Shown in pieces: positions 40,307 through 49,069 of a stretch of DNA of 64,000 nt (positions are counted from its first letter, which is position 1; each line of letters starts with the position of its first letter). A program made the position numbers and the translations under genes. Below the pieces are notes generated by a model. It searched no databases. It was not told where the DNA came from and saw only the letters and a program-made list of their open reading frames with translations. Origin of the DNA: Rhodococcus triatomae (lineage in GTDB: Bacteria; Actinomycetota; Actinomycetes; Mycobacteriales; Mycobacteriaceae); contig NZ_CP048814.1 of assembly GCF_014217785.1 (NCBI RefSeq), positions 4,216,001-4,280,000 on the forward strand. Direction: 5' to 3'.

Positions 40307-41164
40307 TTACGGGTTGCAGGAGGGGCAGCCCGCCGGGTCTGCGAGTTCGTGACGCTCGATTCTGGTGCGGTGTTCACAGCGGGCGCAGCCGTGGATGTCG
40401 GCGGCCGGCTGCGGGGTAGCGGTGAAGCAGAACTTGCAAGGGAGTCCGGGCTCGGTGGCGATGTGGCCGAACCCGGGGGCGTCGCAGCGCGCGCAGAGCC
40501 GGTCGAGGCGTTCGGCCAGTTCGGTGGCCAGTCGGGCGATGCTGCGCATGCGGGTGGGGTTGAGGTGGGCGCGCATGTCGGTTTCGATGCGGGCGCGCCC
40601 GTCCGACGACGCCGTCGCGCAGTGTGCGACGGCGTCGGCAAGTTCGGTGTTGGTGCGGATGCCTTTGTAGAGCGGGGCGTCGCCCCGGGGGGCGCTGTTG
40701 GGCCGCACGATCACCGCGTGGCTGCCGAACTGAGCGGTGCGCAGGAATTGTGCGGCTTGTTCGTCGAGGTGGTCGACGACGGTGTGGTCGAAGTTGGTGT
40801 CGCAGTCCAGGTGGTGCACGGTGAGCTCGAGGCCGAGATCGTCGTCGACGAAGGCGAGGATTTCCAGCCCGGCCGGGGCGAACCAGATACCGGGGTGGGG
40901 GCCGAAGGCGCCTTCGGAGGCCAGTCCACGCGGCAACCCCAGGGCCTGCATGGCGAGGCGGGCTTTCCTCAACGCGGTCTCGCGCGGTGGAGCCGGGCGT
41001 TCGATCTCCCCGGTGAAGGTGCCCAGTTCGTCGGTGTCGACGCCGGTGGCGACCTGCACCGTCAGGCCGGGGCGTTCGGCCAGGGCGGCGGCCAGTACCT
41101 GCTCCTTGCCGTGTTTGGTGGCCAGGGCGACGTCGCGGTCGCGGTAGGGGTGGGGTGCGCTCAT
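40307..41164 (-). CDS. DUF6671-like protein with C-terminal zinc-ribbon cysteines
   Basis: 285 residues. The N-terminal two thirds form a predicted alpha/beta domain (GKEQVLAAALAERPGL, FGPHPGIWFAPAGLEILAFV). The C-terminus has four cysteine pairs (CARCDAPG, CKFCF, CARCEHR, CPSCNP), likely two zinc ribbons. It resembles DUF6671-type proteins, whose function I do not know. Its ATG overlaps the winged-helix gene stop by four bases, making it the last gene of the minus-strand operon opposite dabBA. Confidence 0.65.
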   Translation of the reverse strand: MSAPHPYRDRDVALATKHGKEQVLAAALAERPGLTVQVATGVDTDELGTFTGEIERPAPPRETALRKARLAMQALGLPRGLASEGAFGPHPGIWFAPAGLEILAFVDDDLGLELTVHHLDCDTNFDHTVVDHLDEQAAQFLRTAQFGSHAVIVRPNSAPRGDAPLYKGIRTNTELADAVAHCATASSDGRARIETDMRAHLNPTRMRSIARLATELAERLDRLCARCDAPGFGHIATEPGLPCKFCFTATPQPAADIHGCARCEHRTRIERHELADPAGCPSCNP

Positions 41165-41472
41165 GCGCTGCGGCCGGGTGCGTTCTTCGGCTCGGCGGTC
41201 AGGACGCTGAGGATTTCCCCGACCGCGTGGTCGCGTTCGAGGGGGTGCCGCAGCGGCAGTTCTTGGTTCAATCGGTAGCGGTTGCGGCGCCCGTCGCGGA
41301 CGCGGTCGAGGTAGCCCGCCTGTTCCAGTTCGGCCACGATGCGCTGGGCCGCGCGTTCGGTGATGCCGACCGCGTCGGCGACGTCGCGTAGCCGCATCCC
41401 GGGGTCTTGCGCGATGCACAGCAGCACGTGCGCGTGGTTGGTGAGAAACGTCCAGTCCGCCACCGTGATCAC
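41161..41472 (-). CDS. Small winged-helix regulator
   Basis: 103-residue MarR/ArsR-like winged helix: ADWTFLTNHAHVLLCIAQDP, LRDVADAVGITERAAQRIVA (recognition helix) and a wing DGRRNRYRLN. GTG 41472 follows TTGTAGG directly, with no clear Shine-Dalgarno, like the paralogue at 43570, so both may be leaderless. It lies 8 bp after the Sua5-like gene. It is a close paralogue of the N-terminal domain of the 43570 gene and of the decayed copy at 49630, so all may read the same operator. Confidence 0.85.
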   Translation of the reverse strand: MITVADWTFLTNHAHVLLCIAQDPGMRLRDVADAVGITERAAQRIVAELEQAGYLDRVRDGRRNRYRLNQELPLRHPLERDHAVGEILSVLTAEPKNAPGRSA

Positions 41473-41480
41473 CCTACAAT

Positions 41481-42659
41481 CTACGATCCCTGATTGCCAT
41501 TTTGTCTTACGTGAATTGAGTTGCGCATGTGCTTGGTCGCGCTCGCGCGACGTCGTTGACACGGTTCGCCTCCCTTCTCGGCGGCTGTGCTGGTCGACGC
41601 GGTTGCTGCGGGGCGAGGAGCGGAGGCGCGGGTGAGGCGGTCCGCGATGGCCAGGCCGACACCCGCGCGGGTGGGGAGCGAGGCGATGACGACCTCGCAG
41701 TCGTGCCGATCGAATTCGCGCAGAAGTCGGTACAGATCGCGGGCGTAGTCGCCGATGGCGGTCGGTACCTCGATCACCAGCACGTTGCCGGTGAAGGTCG
41801 ATGCCGCACTCGTGGGGGATCGCAGGACTCCGACTCGCCGGCCGTGCGATTGCTGCCGGTGGGCCTCGGCGAGGACGTCGCTTTCCTCGACCAGGATCAC
41901 GCGCGCTCGGGGGGCGTAATGCGAAGGATGCTGCCCGGGCGCGCGGTGCCCGCGCGATGGTGTGGTCGTGCGGATCGGTCGGCCCAGCGCCTGGGCGAGA
42001 TCGTCGACCCCGATCGCGCCCGGGCGCAGCAGGGTCGGCTCGTCGCCGGTGACGTCGATGATGGTGGATTCGATCCCGACCGGGCAGGTCCCGCCGTCGA
42101 GAATGAGGTCGACGACGGGACCGAGTTCGTCGGCGACGTGGTCGGCACTGGTGCAGCTGACGGCGCCGAAGCGGTTGGCCGACGGCGCCGCGATCGCCCC
42201 TCCGAATGCGGTGAGCAACTGCAGCGCGACGCGATGCTGCGGGACCCGCACCGCGACGGTGTCGCATCCGCCGGTGACAACGGGCGGAACGCGGGGACCG
42301 CGCGGCAGGACCAGGGTGAGCGGGCCCGGCCAGAACCACTCGGCGAGCACCCGGGCGGGACCCGATATCTCGGTGACCCAGTCGCCGAGCTGGCAGGGAT
42401 CGGCGAGATGCACGATCAGTGGGTGCGTTTCGGGTCGCCGCTTGACCTCGAAGACCCGGCGGACCGCCTCGGCGTTCTCGGCGTCGGCGCCGAGCCCGTA
42501 CACGGTCTCGGTCGGGAAGGCGACCAGACCGCCGCGGTGCAGAATCTCCGCGGCGTGGCGGATGTTCCGCGCCTGGGCCGCCGCCGCAGGAGCGGCGGCG
42601 ACCGTGTCGGAGAGTGTCTCAGGGGCGTCGGCTTTCGTCGATCGGGCTGAGTGCGTCAT
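41481..42659 (-). CDS. Sua5/YrdC-type L-threonylcarbamoyl-AMP synthase paralogue
   Basis: 392 residues. YrdC domain about 28-210 (GGLVAFPTETVYGLGADAEN, KRRPETHPLIVH, SANRFGAVSCTSADHV), the linker PGQHPSHYAPRA typical of Sua5, and a C-terminal Sua5 domain. The family makes threonylcarbamoyl-AMP from threonine, ATP and bicarbonate for tRNA t6A. Its ATG overlaps the upstream regulator stop by four bases. The last 30 residues look like translated promoter DNA. It is presumably a second copy besides the chromosomal gene. Linkage to a bicarbonate system is notable because bicarbonate is its substrate. Confidence 0.88.
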   Translation of the reverse strand: MTHSARSTKADAPETLSDTVAAAPAAAAQARNIRHAAEILHRGGLVAFPTETVYGLGADAENAEAVRRVFEVKRRPETHPLIVHLADPCQLGDWVTEISGPARVLAEWFWPGPLTLVLPRGPRVPPVVTGGCDTVAVRVPQHRVALQLLTAFGGAIAAPSANRFGAVSCTSADHVADELGPVVDLILDGGTCPVGIESTIIDVTGDEPTLLRPGAIGVDDLAQALGRPIRTTTPSRGHRAPGQHPSHYAPRARVILVEESDVLAEAHRQQSHGRRVGVLRSPTSAASTFTGNVLVIEVPTAIGDYARDLYRLLREFDRHDCEVVIASLPTRAGVGLAIADRLTRASAPRPAATASTSTAAEKGGEPCQRRRASATKHMRNSIHVRQNGNQGS

Positions 42660-43570
42660 CGGTCTATCTCGGAGTAGGTGATCAGCCCCTGGATGCCCTG
42701 GTCGTCGTCGACGACGAACCACTGCTCGGCCACCAGCCGCGGATGACGGGCGCGCAGATCGGCGACCTCGGCGGCCATGAATGTCGAGGGGCGGCTCGCG
42801 GCGAAGCTGGCGTAGAAGAGGCCGCCCGGGCGTGACCCTCCCGGTTCGGAGGTCGCCGCGACGAGAGCGTCGAGGACATGCCGACGGGCTTGGTCGGTGG
42901 TGTCGGTCGCCCGTAGCAGGGGGCCGTCGATCCAGCACAGCGTCCACAGCCCCGACAGCGACACCGATCTGCGGACTCCGACCATGGCCTCGACCATGGC
43001 CGTTCGTGGGGCCTCGCCCTGGGCCGCGGGGGTGGCCGATTCGTAGTGCAGCCATTCGGGCAGTCCCTCCTCGAGGTCGCCGCGAACCCAGATGCCCAGC
43101 AGTGTGCTGTCGTGCCGACTCGCCGGCGAGAGACTTTCGCGCAGGTGGTTGACGTAGTCGTTGACCGCGGACACGGCCGCGTCCAGATCATCGACGCTGC
43201 GCACCAGCAGCATCATCCACGCCGAGGTCGTGCCGACCAGCCGAGGCTCCAGTCGGGCGACCTCGGCCACGATTTCGTCGTCTCGGGTGTGGTGTTCGAG
43301 CAGGTCGAGGACCTCGCCCACGGCGACGTCCCGGTCGGTCCGGGGCCGGAAAGGCAGCTTGCCGTTGAGGCGATAGCGATCGGTCAGACCGTCGCGGTTT
43401 CGCTCAAGGTACCCCGCGCGTTCGAGTTCGGTGATTATGCGCCGGGTCGCCCGCTCTGTGATGCCGACCTCCTCGGCGATCTGGGGCAGCCGCATCTGAT
43501 CGTCACGGGCGATGCACAGCAGCACCCGAGCGTGGTTGGTGAGAAACGTCCAGTCCGTCACGCCTCGCAC
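42656..43570 (-). CDS. Winged-helix regulator with large unknown C-terminal domain
   Basis: 304 residues. Residues 1-80 are a winged helix nearly the same as the 41472 gene product (TDWTFLTNHARVLLCIARDD, QIAEEVGITERATRRII). Residues 95-304 form a domain I do not recognise, with LVRSVDDLDAAVSAVNDYVN, SGLWTLCWIDGPLLRATDTT and FMAAEVADLRARHP. It may sense a ligand. It is first gene of the operon divergent from dabB, with 219 bp between start codons, so it is the likely regulator of both operons. Confidence 0.82.
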   Translation of the reverse strand: MRGVTDWTFLTNHARVLLCIARDDQMRLPQIAEEVGITERATRRIITELERAGYLERNRDGLTDRYRLNGKLPFRPRTDRDVAVGEVLDLLEHHTRDDEIVAEVARLEPRLVGTTSAWMMLLVRSVDDLDAAVSAVNDYVNHLRESLSPASRHDSTLLGIWVRGDLEEGLPEWLHYESATPAAQGEAPRTAMVEAMVGVRRSVSLSGLWTLCWIDGPLLRATDTTDQARRHVLDALVAATSEPGGSRPGGLFYASFAASRPSTFMAAEVADLRARHPRLVAEQWFVVDDDQGIQGLITYSEIDR

Positions 43571-43789
43571 GCTACAACATGCGACAGTGATTTAACACAT
43601 TCAAATACGTGTTTTCGATTTCGTGTATCTTGAATCGCGTTATGGCGTGATCGACAGCGCGCGATCGAGTTCCCGGAGGTTACTCGCGGCAATCGGGTGG
43701 CAACCGGGCCCGTGTTCGGGTGGTCATCGGGAACGGGTGAACGCGCGGTGGTGAGTGATCAGCGGCTTGTCCGCTGGGAGGAGAGGTCA
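43571..43789. promoter_or_regulatory. Divergent promoter region of the carbon-accumulation locus
   Basis: An AT-rich stretch (43589-43645), unusual in this DNA, contains an imperfect dyad: TCAAATACGTG, 10 bases, CGTGTATCTTGA. This is the expected place for the operators of the winged-helix regulators and for both promoters. An in-frame GTG for dabB exists at 43697 inside this region, but the start at 43790 has the far better ribosome site. Confidence 0.55.
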
Positions 43790-45382
43790 GTGAGTGTGCT
43801 GCTGCTGATATCGGTGCTGTCGCCGGCGATGACCGGTCTGCTTTTGCTCGCGGGAGGGCGCACCGGCCGTCGCTGGGGAGTCGCGGTGACGGCGTTCGCT
43901 GCGGTGTCGGCTGTGGTGGTCGCGTGGTCGGTGGCGGTGCGCGGCCCGGTCGACGCGGTCGTGACCATCGGCTCGGGTGGGTCGGTGATGGCCGGGTTCT
44001 ACGCGGATCGGGTGTCGGTGGTGTTGCTGCTGCTGGTGCTGGGTGTCAGTGCCGTGGTGCAGGGCTTCGCGACGCGGTACCTGCGCGGGGACGCCCGGGC
44101 GGACCGTTTCGTCGCGGCGACCGGGTTGCTCACCACGGCCACCGCGGCGATGGTCACCGCGGCCACGCTGATCGGTATGGCTGTGGCCTGGTCGGCGATC
44201 GGCCTCGGGTTGTGGTGGCTGTTGCGGGTCTATCGCGCCGATGCGTGGGTGCCGGTGGCGGTCACACGCACCGCACGCATGGTGCTCGTCGGCGATATCG
44301 CGCTGTGGACGGGGGTGATCGTGGCCACCGTGCAGTGGGGGAACGTCGACCTGCGCGCTCTCGAGCTGCCGACGACGACGTCGGCGCCGACGGGGCCGCT
44401 CGTCGCGGGAGCCCTCGTGGTCGCGGCGGTGGCACGGTCCGCGCTGGTCCCGATGGCGGGGTGGCTTCCGGCCACCGTCGCCGCGCCGACACCACTGTCG
44501 GCGCTGCTGCACGCCGGCATCGTCAACGGGGGCGGGGTGCTGATGCTGCGGTTGCACCCGATGATCGACTCCTACGCCGCGGTGATGGGTCTGGCCTTCG
44601 TCGCCGGCGCGCTCACCGCCGTCTACGGCACCGCGCTCATGCTGACCCGACCCGATGTGAAGTCCGCACTGGCCTACTCCACCGTCGGACAGATGGGATT
44701 CATGGTGATGACATGCGCTCTCGGCGCCTACTCCGCCGCGCTGTTCCACCTGGTCGCACACGGCATGTACAAGGCCGCTCTCTTCCTGGGGTCCGGGTCC
44801 GCGGTCGGCGACCATCTCGCAGAGCGCACCGCGCCACCGCGACCACTGGGCAGTGCGGGCGCGCGGCGCGCGTTCGGAGCGCTCGCGCTTGTGGTGCCCG
44901 CAGTGGCGCTCGCTGGTGCGGTGTGGCTGTGGGGATCGGTGTTCGGGCTCGCTCATTCCGGGACGGTGTTGCTGCTGGCGTTCGCGTGGGTGACGGGCAC
45001 ACACCTGGTGTGGGGCTGGTCCCGGCGCGTGAGCAGGCCCGGTCCTGCCTGTGTGTTCATCGCGGTGCTCGTCGCGGTGATGGTCGCCTACCTCGGCGCG
45101 CTGTCGGTCTTCAGCGCCTTCACCGGACCCGCGCTGCGGGCCGAGGGTCCGGCGGTGTTGGGCGCGTGGACGCTGATCCCGGTCTTCGCGGTGATCGCGG
45201 TGCTCACCCTCGCGCGGGTCACCACCGTCCCCGCGCTGGCCTCACTGCACAAGACCTTGTATGTGGCGTGTCTGAGTCTCGGCGATCTCGGTCCGCGCGC
45301 TCGCAGGACCTCGTTCCCCGGTGGCGCGCGCCGCACAGCGCCCGCCAGATCGTTCGTTCCCGCTGTGGTAGGAGAATCATGA
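43790..45382 (+). CDS. dabB: DabB: NuoL/Mrp-like proton channel subunit of the DAB bicarbonate system
   Basis: 530-residue polytopic membrane protein of the proton-conducting antiporter family (NuoL/MrpA/DabB). About thirteen helices. Core motif PMAGWLPATVAAPTPLSALL with HAGIVNGGGVLML, and STVGQMGFMVMTCALG, correspond to the proton-path helices of NuoL. Next to dabA this fits DabB, which couples proton motive force to CO2 hydration by DabA. GTG 43790 follows GGGAGGAGAGG closely. An earlier in-frame GTG (43697) would add 31 unlikely residues. Stop overlaps the dabA start (ATGA). Confidence 0.93.
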   Translation: MSVLLLISVLSPAMTGLLLLAGGRTGRRWGVAVTAFAAVSAVVVAWSVAVRGPVDAVVTIGSGGSVMAGFYADRVSVVLLLLVLGVSAVVQGFATRYLRGDARADRFVAATGLLTTATAAMVTAATLIGMAVAWSAIGLGLWWLLRVYRADAWVPVAVTRTARMVLVGDIALWTGVIVATVQWGNVDLRALELPTTTSAPTGPLVAGALVVAAVARSALVPMAGWLPATVAAPTPLSALLHAGIVNGGGVLMLRLHPMIDSYAAVMGLAFVAGALTAVYGTALMLTRPDVKSALAYSTVGQMGFMVMTCALGAYSAALFHLVAHGMYKAALFLGSGSAVGDHLAERTAPPRPLGSAGARRAFGALALVVPAVALAGAVWLWGSVFGLAHSGTVLLLAFAWVTGTHLVWGWSRRVSRPGPACVFIAVLVAVMVAYLGALSVFSAFTGPALRAEGPAVLGAWTLIPVFAVIAVLTLARVTTVPALASLHKTLYVACLSLGDLGPRARRTSFPGGARRTAPARSFVPAVVGES

Positions 45383-47946
45383 CAGTCACCGTCGATACAG
45401 TCACCGTCGATCAGAGCGCGGTCAGCCGCGCACAGCTGCGAGCCGAGATCAGCGTGGCCGCCCGCGTTCTCACTCCTGTGTGGCCGTTGAGCAGTTTCAT
45501 CGCGGTCAACCCGCTCGGCGGGCTGGAACATCGCCGCTTCGACGCCGCCCTCACCATCGCCAGTGATCTCTACGGTGCCCGCGGCACCCTCGGCGAGGCC
45601 GAGTTCCGTGCCGCCCACACCACCGGCCGCATCACGACGGCCGATCTGAGCGAGGCTCTCGAGCGCCGATTCCCCGACGCCGTCACCGCGGCACCGGTCG
45701 AGATCGGCGGTCGCGCCCACACCGCCGTCGATATCCTGCTGGCCGACCTTGTCCACGGATCGATCCCGTCACCCCACGCTCGTCGGCTTCTCACTCTGAG
45801 CGAACGCTTCTGCGCACGCACCGCGGCAGCGATCGACGCCCAAACCGTCAAATGGTGCTCGGCGTATCTGGATCTCTGCCAGGCCAGCTGGGTGTTGCCC
45901 GGCCGCGACCGAGGCTTCTACCGGGCCTGGGCCGATCTGGCGCCACGCGATCCCCGGCTCCCGGCGGCGGCTCGCCGCGCGCTGCGCCACCTCCCCCCTG
46001 ATCCCGCCGAGGCTGTCTCGCAAGCGCTGGCTGTGCTCGGTGTCGGATCCGGCGGCGAACGGATCGCCTACCTGCGCGCGCATCTGACGCGGCTGCCGGG
46101 CTGGGCCAGTCACATCCTGTGGCGCAGCAACACACCCGGAGCCGGAATCGACCTGGTCGACTATCTCGCCGTCCGGCTCAGTTACGAGGCGCAGCTGCTC
46201 GACACCACCCAACTACCCGCACCGACGGCACCTGTTCCCGCTCGTCCATCGGATACGGCCACACACCGCGCCCGCCGCGCGGCACAGGCATTGGGCACGA
46301 TCGATCTCGATGCCGCCGCCGAGGCGTCGATCAGCGGGATTCTCGAACGCATGCCTGTCGATTCGCGCCCCCTGGTGTGGCTCGACGCCTATGAGACGCA
46401 CTATCGCCGCGGTCTGCTCGAGGAACTGGACCACCCCGCCCCCGCCCCGACCCGCGCCCGCGCCGACGCGCAATTGGTGTTGTGCATCGATCCCCGCTCG
46501 GAAGGACTGCGTCGGCATCTCGAGGCGCTGGGCGACTACGACACGTTCGGATTCGCGGGGTTCTTCGCTGTGGCCAGCCGCATCCACGCCCTCGCCAACG
46601 GTGACCCCACCATCGCGGCGCCTGCTCTGGTGACACCCCACATCGACCTGTACGAACAACCCGATCCGACGGCGCCCGCTGCGGCGCAGCGCCACATCGC
46701 CGGACTGCACACCCTCGCCGCCACCACCGACGCGGTCCACACCGCCAAAGCCGACCTGGCGGCGCCATTCGCCCTCGCCGAGATCCTCGGCTGGGCGAGC
46801 GGACCCGTGGCCGCCGCGAAAACCATCGCCCCCCGCCGCTACCGGCGCTGGCGCACCCGCACCCGGGCACGGATCGCGCCCCCCGCCCGCACCGTGATCG
46901 ACACCGCTGGCGCGCTCGGTCTCGACCAGCGCGTGCAGATCGCCGAAACCGCCCTCACGGTCATGGGACTCACTCGCGGTTTCGCTCGACTGGTGGTGTT
47001 CTGCGGACACGGCGCCAACACCGAGAACAACCCCCTCCACTCGGCGTTGGCCTGTGGCGCCTGCGGTGGCAACCCCGGCGGGCCGAACGCTCGCGCCGCC
47101 GTGGACATCCTCAACGACACCGAGGTCCGCGGCAAGCTCCTCAGCCGCGGCATCGACATACCCGACGACAGCTGGTTCGTCGCCGCCGAACACGACACCA
47201 CCAGCGACCACGTCACCATTCTCGATCGCCACCGGGTACCCGACACCCACCGCCCCGACCTCGATCGCCTCACCTCCGACCTGGCCGAAGCCGGACGCCG
47301 CCTCGCCGCCGAACGATCCCCCCTGCTTCCCGGCGCACCAGACCGACCGAGCCCGCACGCGGCGGCCCGCCACGCCCAGACCCGCAGTGCGGACTGGGCG
47401 CAGGTATATCCCGAATGGGGCCTGGCCGGCAACGCCGCGTTCATCATCGGACCACGCACTATGTCCGCGGGCATCGACCTACGCCGCCGCTGCTTCCTGC
47501 ACTCCTACAACCCCGACGACGACCCGACCGCGACCGCGCTGGAAACGATCCTCACCGCACCGGTCATCGTCGCGCAGTGGATCAACTGCCAGTACTACTT
47601 CTCCACCGTCGCCCCCGACACCTTCGGCGCAGGCACCAAGACCACTCACAACGTCGTCGGCGGAATCGGCGTTCTCACCGGCCCGGCCGGCGACCTGCGA
47701 ACCGGCCTGCCCTGGCAATCGGTCGCGGTCGGGGACCGCCTCGTACACGAACCGATGCGCCTGCTCGTCCTCGCCTACGCACCACACCAGCGAATCGACA
47801 CCATTCTGGCCCGCAACCCCAAACTTCGCGATCTCGTCGACAACCACTGGATCACCCTGCTCGCCCGCACCGGCCCGTCCTCGCCCTGGCACCACCGCAC
47901 CCGCAGCGGATGGACCCTGTATCCCACGAACGGAGCACAGCCATGA
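45379..47946 (+). CDS. dabA: DabA: DUF2309 vectorial carbonic anhydrase-like subunit
   Basis: 855-residue DUF2309 protein. The beta-carbonic-anhydrase-like zinc site described for Halothiobacillus DabA (Cys, Asp, His, Cys) is intact: C369 and D371 in LCIDPRS, H544 in FCGHGANTENNP, and C559 in ALACGACGG. The spacings match that protein closely. Near the start, SSFIAVNPLGGLEH is conserved family sequence. DabA-DabB is proposed to convert CO2 to trapped bicarbonate, driven by the cation gradient. It overlaps dabB and the PII-like gene by four bases on each side, so the three are translationally coupled. Confidence 0.95.
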   Translation: MTVTVDTVTVDQSAVSRAQLRAEISVAARVLTPVWPLSSFIAVNPLGGLEHRRFDAALTIASDLYGARGTLGEAEFRAAHTTGRITTADLSEALERRFPDAVTAAPVEIGGRAHTAVDILLADLVHGSIPSPHARRLLTLSERFCARTAAAIDAQTVKWCSAYLDLCQASWVLPGRDRGFYRAWADLAPRDPRLPAAARRALRHLPPDPAEAVSQALAVLGVGSGGERIAYLRAHLTRLPGWASHILWRSNTPGAGIDLVDYLAVRLSYEAQLLDTTQLPAPTAPVPARPSDTATHRARRAAQALGTIDLDAAAEASISGILERMPVDSRPLVWLDAYETHYRRGLLEELDHPAPAPTRARADAQLVLCIDPRSEGLRRHLEALGDYDTFGFAGFFAVASRIHALANGDPTIAAPALVTPHIDLYEQPDPTAPAAAQRHIAGLHTLAATTDAVHTAKADLAAPFALAEILGWASGPVAAAKTIAPRRYRRWRTRTRARIAPPARTVIDTAGALGLDQRVQIAETALTVMGLTRGFARLVVFCGHGANTENNPLHSALACGACGGNPGGPNARAAVDILNDTEVRGKLLSRGIDIPDDSWFVAAEHDTTSDHVTILDRHRVPDTHRPDLDRLTSDLAEAGRRLAAERSPLLPGAPDRPSPHAAARHAQTRSADWAQVYPEWGLAGNAAFIIGPRTMSAGIDLRRRCFLHSYNPDDDPTATALETILTAPVIVAQWINCQYYFSTVAPDTFGAGTKTTHNVVGGIGVLTGPAGDLRTGLPWQSVAVGDRLVHEPMRLLVLAYAPHQRIDTILARNPKLRDLVDNHWITLLARTGPSSPWHHRTRSGWTLYPTNGAQP

Positions 47947-48266
47947 CCCGCGCCGACCTCACGAGGATGACCAGAATCGAAGTCATCGTCCCGGGAACCG
48001 CCGCATCCGAGGTCCGCCGCCTCATCGAGCATTCCGGCGCCACCGGATACACCGCCATCTCCGGAGTCTCCGGCCTGGGCCACAACGGCTACCACCAAGG
48101 AGGACTGCTGTTCAACGAACAGGACACCCTCGCACTGCTCATCACCGTCATCCCCGATCACCGCGCCGATGCCCTCATCGCCGGCCTCCGCCCCCTGCTC
48201 GAGAACGCCTCCGGAGTCATGTTCGTCACCGACACCTACGTCAGCCGACCCGACTACTTCACGTAA
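47943..48266 (+). CDS. PII-like signalling protein coupled to dabA
   Basis: 107 residues with a PII-like ferredoxin fold: RIEVIVPGTAASEVRRLIEH, a T-loop-like segment GLGHNGYHQGGLLFNEQD, and TVIPDHRADALIAGLRPLLE. It lacks the Tyr uridylylation context of GlnB. PII-like proteins (CPII, SbtB) next to bicarbonate transporters bind adenine nucleotides and, for CPII, bicarbonate, and tune the transporter. The four-base overlap with dabA argues for the same role here. Confidence 0.82.
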   Translation: MTRADLTRMTRIEVIVPGTAASEVRRLIEHSGATGYTAISGVSGLGHNGYHQGGLLFNEQDTLALLITVIPDHRADALIAGLRPLLENASGVMFVTDTYVSRPDYFT

Positions 48267-48449
48267 CCCACCCGCCACCCGTTCCTATGGGCCGCTGCGG
48301 CGGTGCGCTGTGGAGGGCGATCCGTGGACAGGGAGCGAACACCATACCACCACACCAGCGAGTGCCGCGCCCGGTCGGCTCGCGCCCCGGAGCCGTCCGG
48401 ATGCCCGATCACTTCCGCTGAACCGAACAGAAACGGGTAAGACAAGACC

Positions 48450-48818
48450 ATGCCAGACGACCACTGTGAGCCGCGCGGGCCCGAGGCGACCCGCACCCCC
48501 GCGCCGTCGACCCTGGTGCCGGGCACCGGGGAGTGGTTCCTGACACAGCAGCGCACCCGTCCGGATGTGCCGTTGCCGGTCCTGGTCGAAGAAGCGGCCG
48601 TGATCGAGCAGGCCATCGGTGTGCTGATGGCGGTCTATGGGGTGCCTACCGCTCACGCGGCGCGGGTGCTCACCTGGCGGATCCAGGACACAGGATCGGA
48701 TGCGCGAGCGTTCGCCACCGCGCTGATCGCCGCGCTACCCGCTCTCCCGCCTGCCTTGCCCGAACAGCGGGCCGCGGTCGAGCGGCTACTGCTCAACCAC
48801 ACACCCGCTCCCCGATGA
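48450..48818 (+). CDS. ANTAR-like domain protein
   Basis: 122 residues. The middle resembles an ANTAR RNA-binding domain: VIEQAIGVLMAVYGVPTAHA followed by a second helix pair. ANTAR proteins act as antiterminators, usually fused to GAF or receiver domains; here no sensor domain is present. ATG 48450 lies 183 bp after the PII-like gene, so it may have its own promoter. Confidence 0.65.
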   Translation: MPDDHCEPRGPEATRTPAPSTLVPGTGEWFLTQQRTRPDVPLPVLVEEAAVIEQAIGVLMAVYGVPTAHAARVLTWRIQDTGSDARAFATALIAALPALPPALPEQRAAVERLLLNHTPAPR

Positions 48819-49069
48819 CGACGAACGTACGCGGTAGCGACGCCACCGGGGGGCTGTCCCAACGTGACCAACGGTCGACACCCGATTTCCAGCGCGGCGG
48901 CTCGCCCGCGCAGGCATCGGGCAGCGACACACAACCCAATCGACGAAATGTAATTCGTAAGTTACGATTCATATATCGGGGGTGGTCGCCCACACCCCTC
49001 GACCGTGGTGACGCCCCCGATGCCCACCACCGCGGCGCCGCGTGCGCTGCTGTCCGAGAAGGAGCCGTC

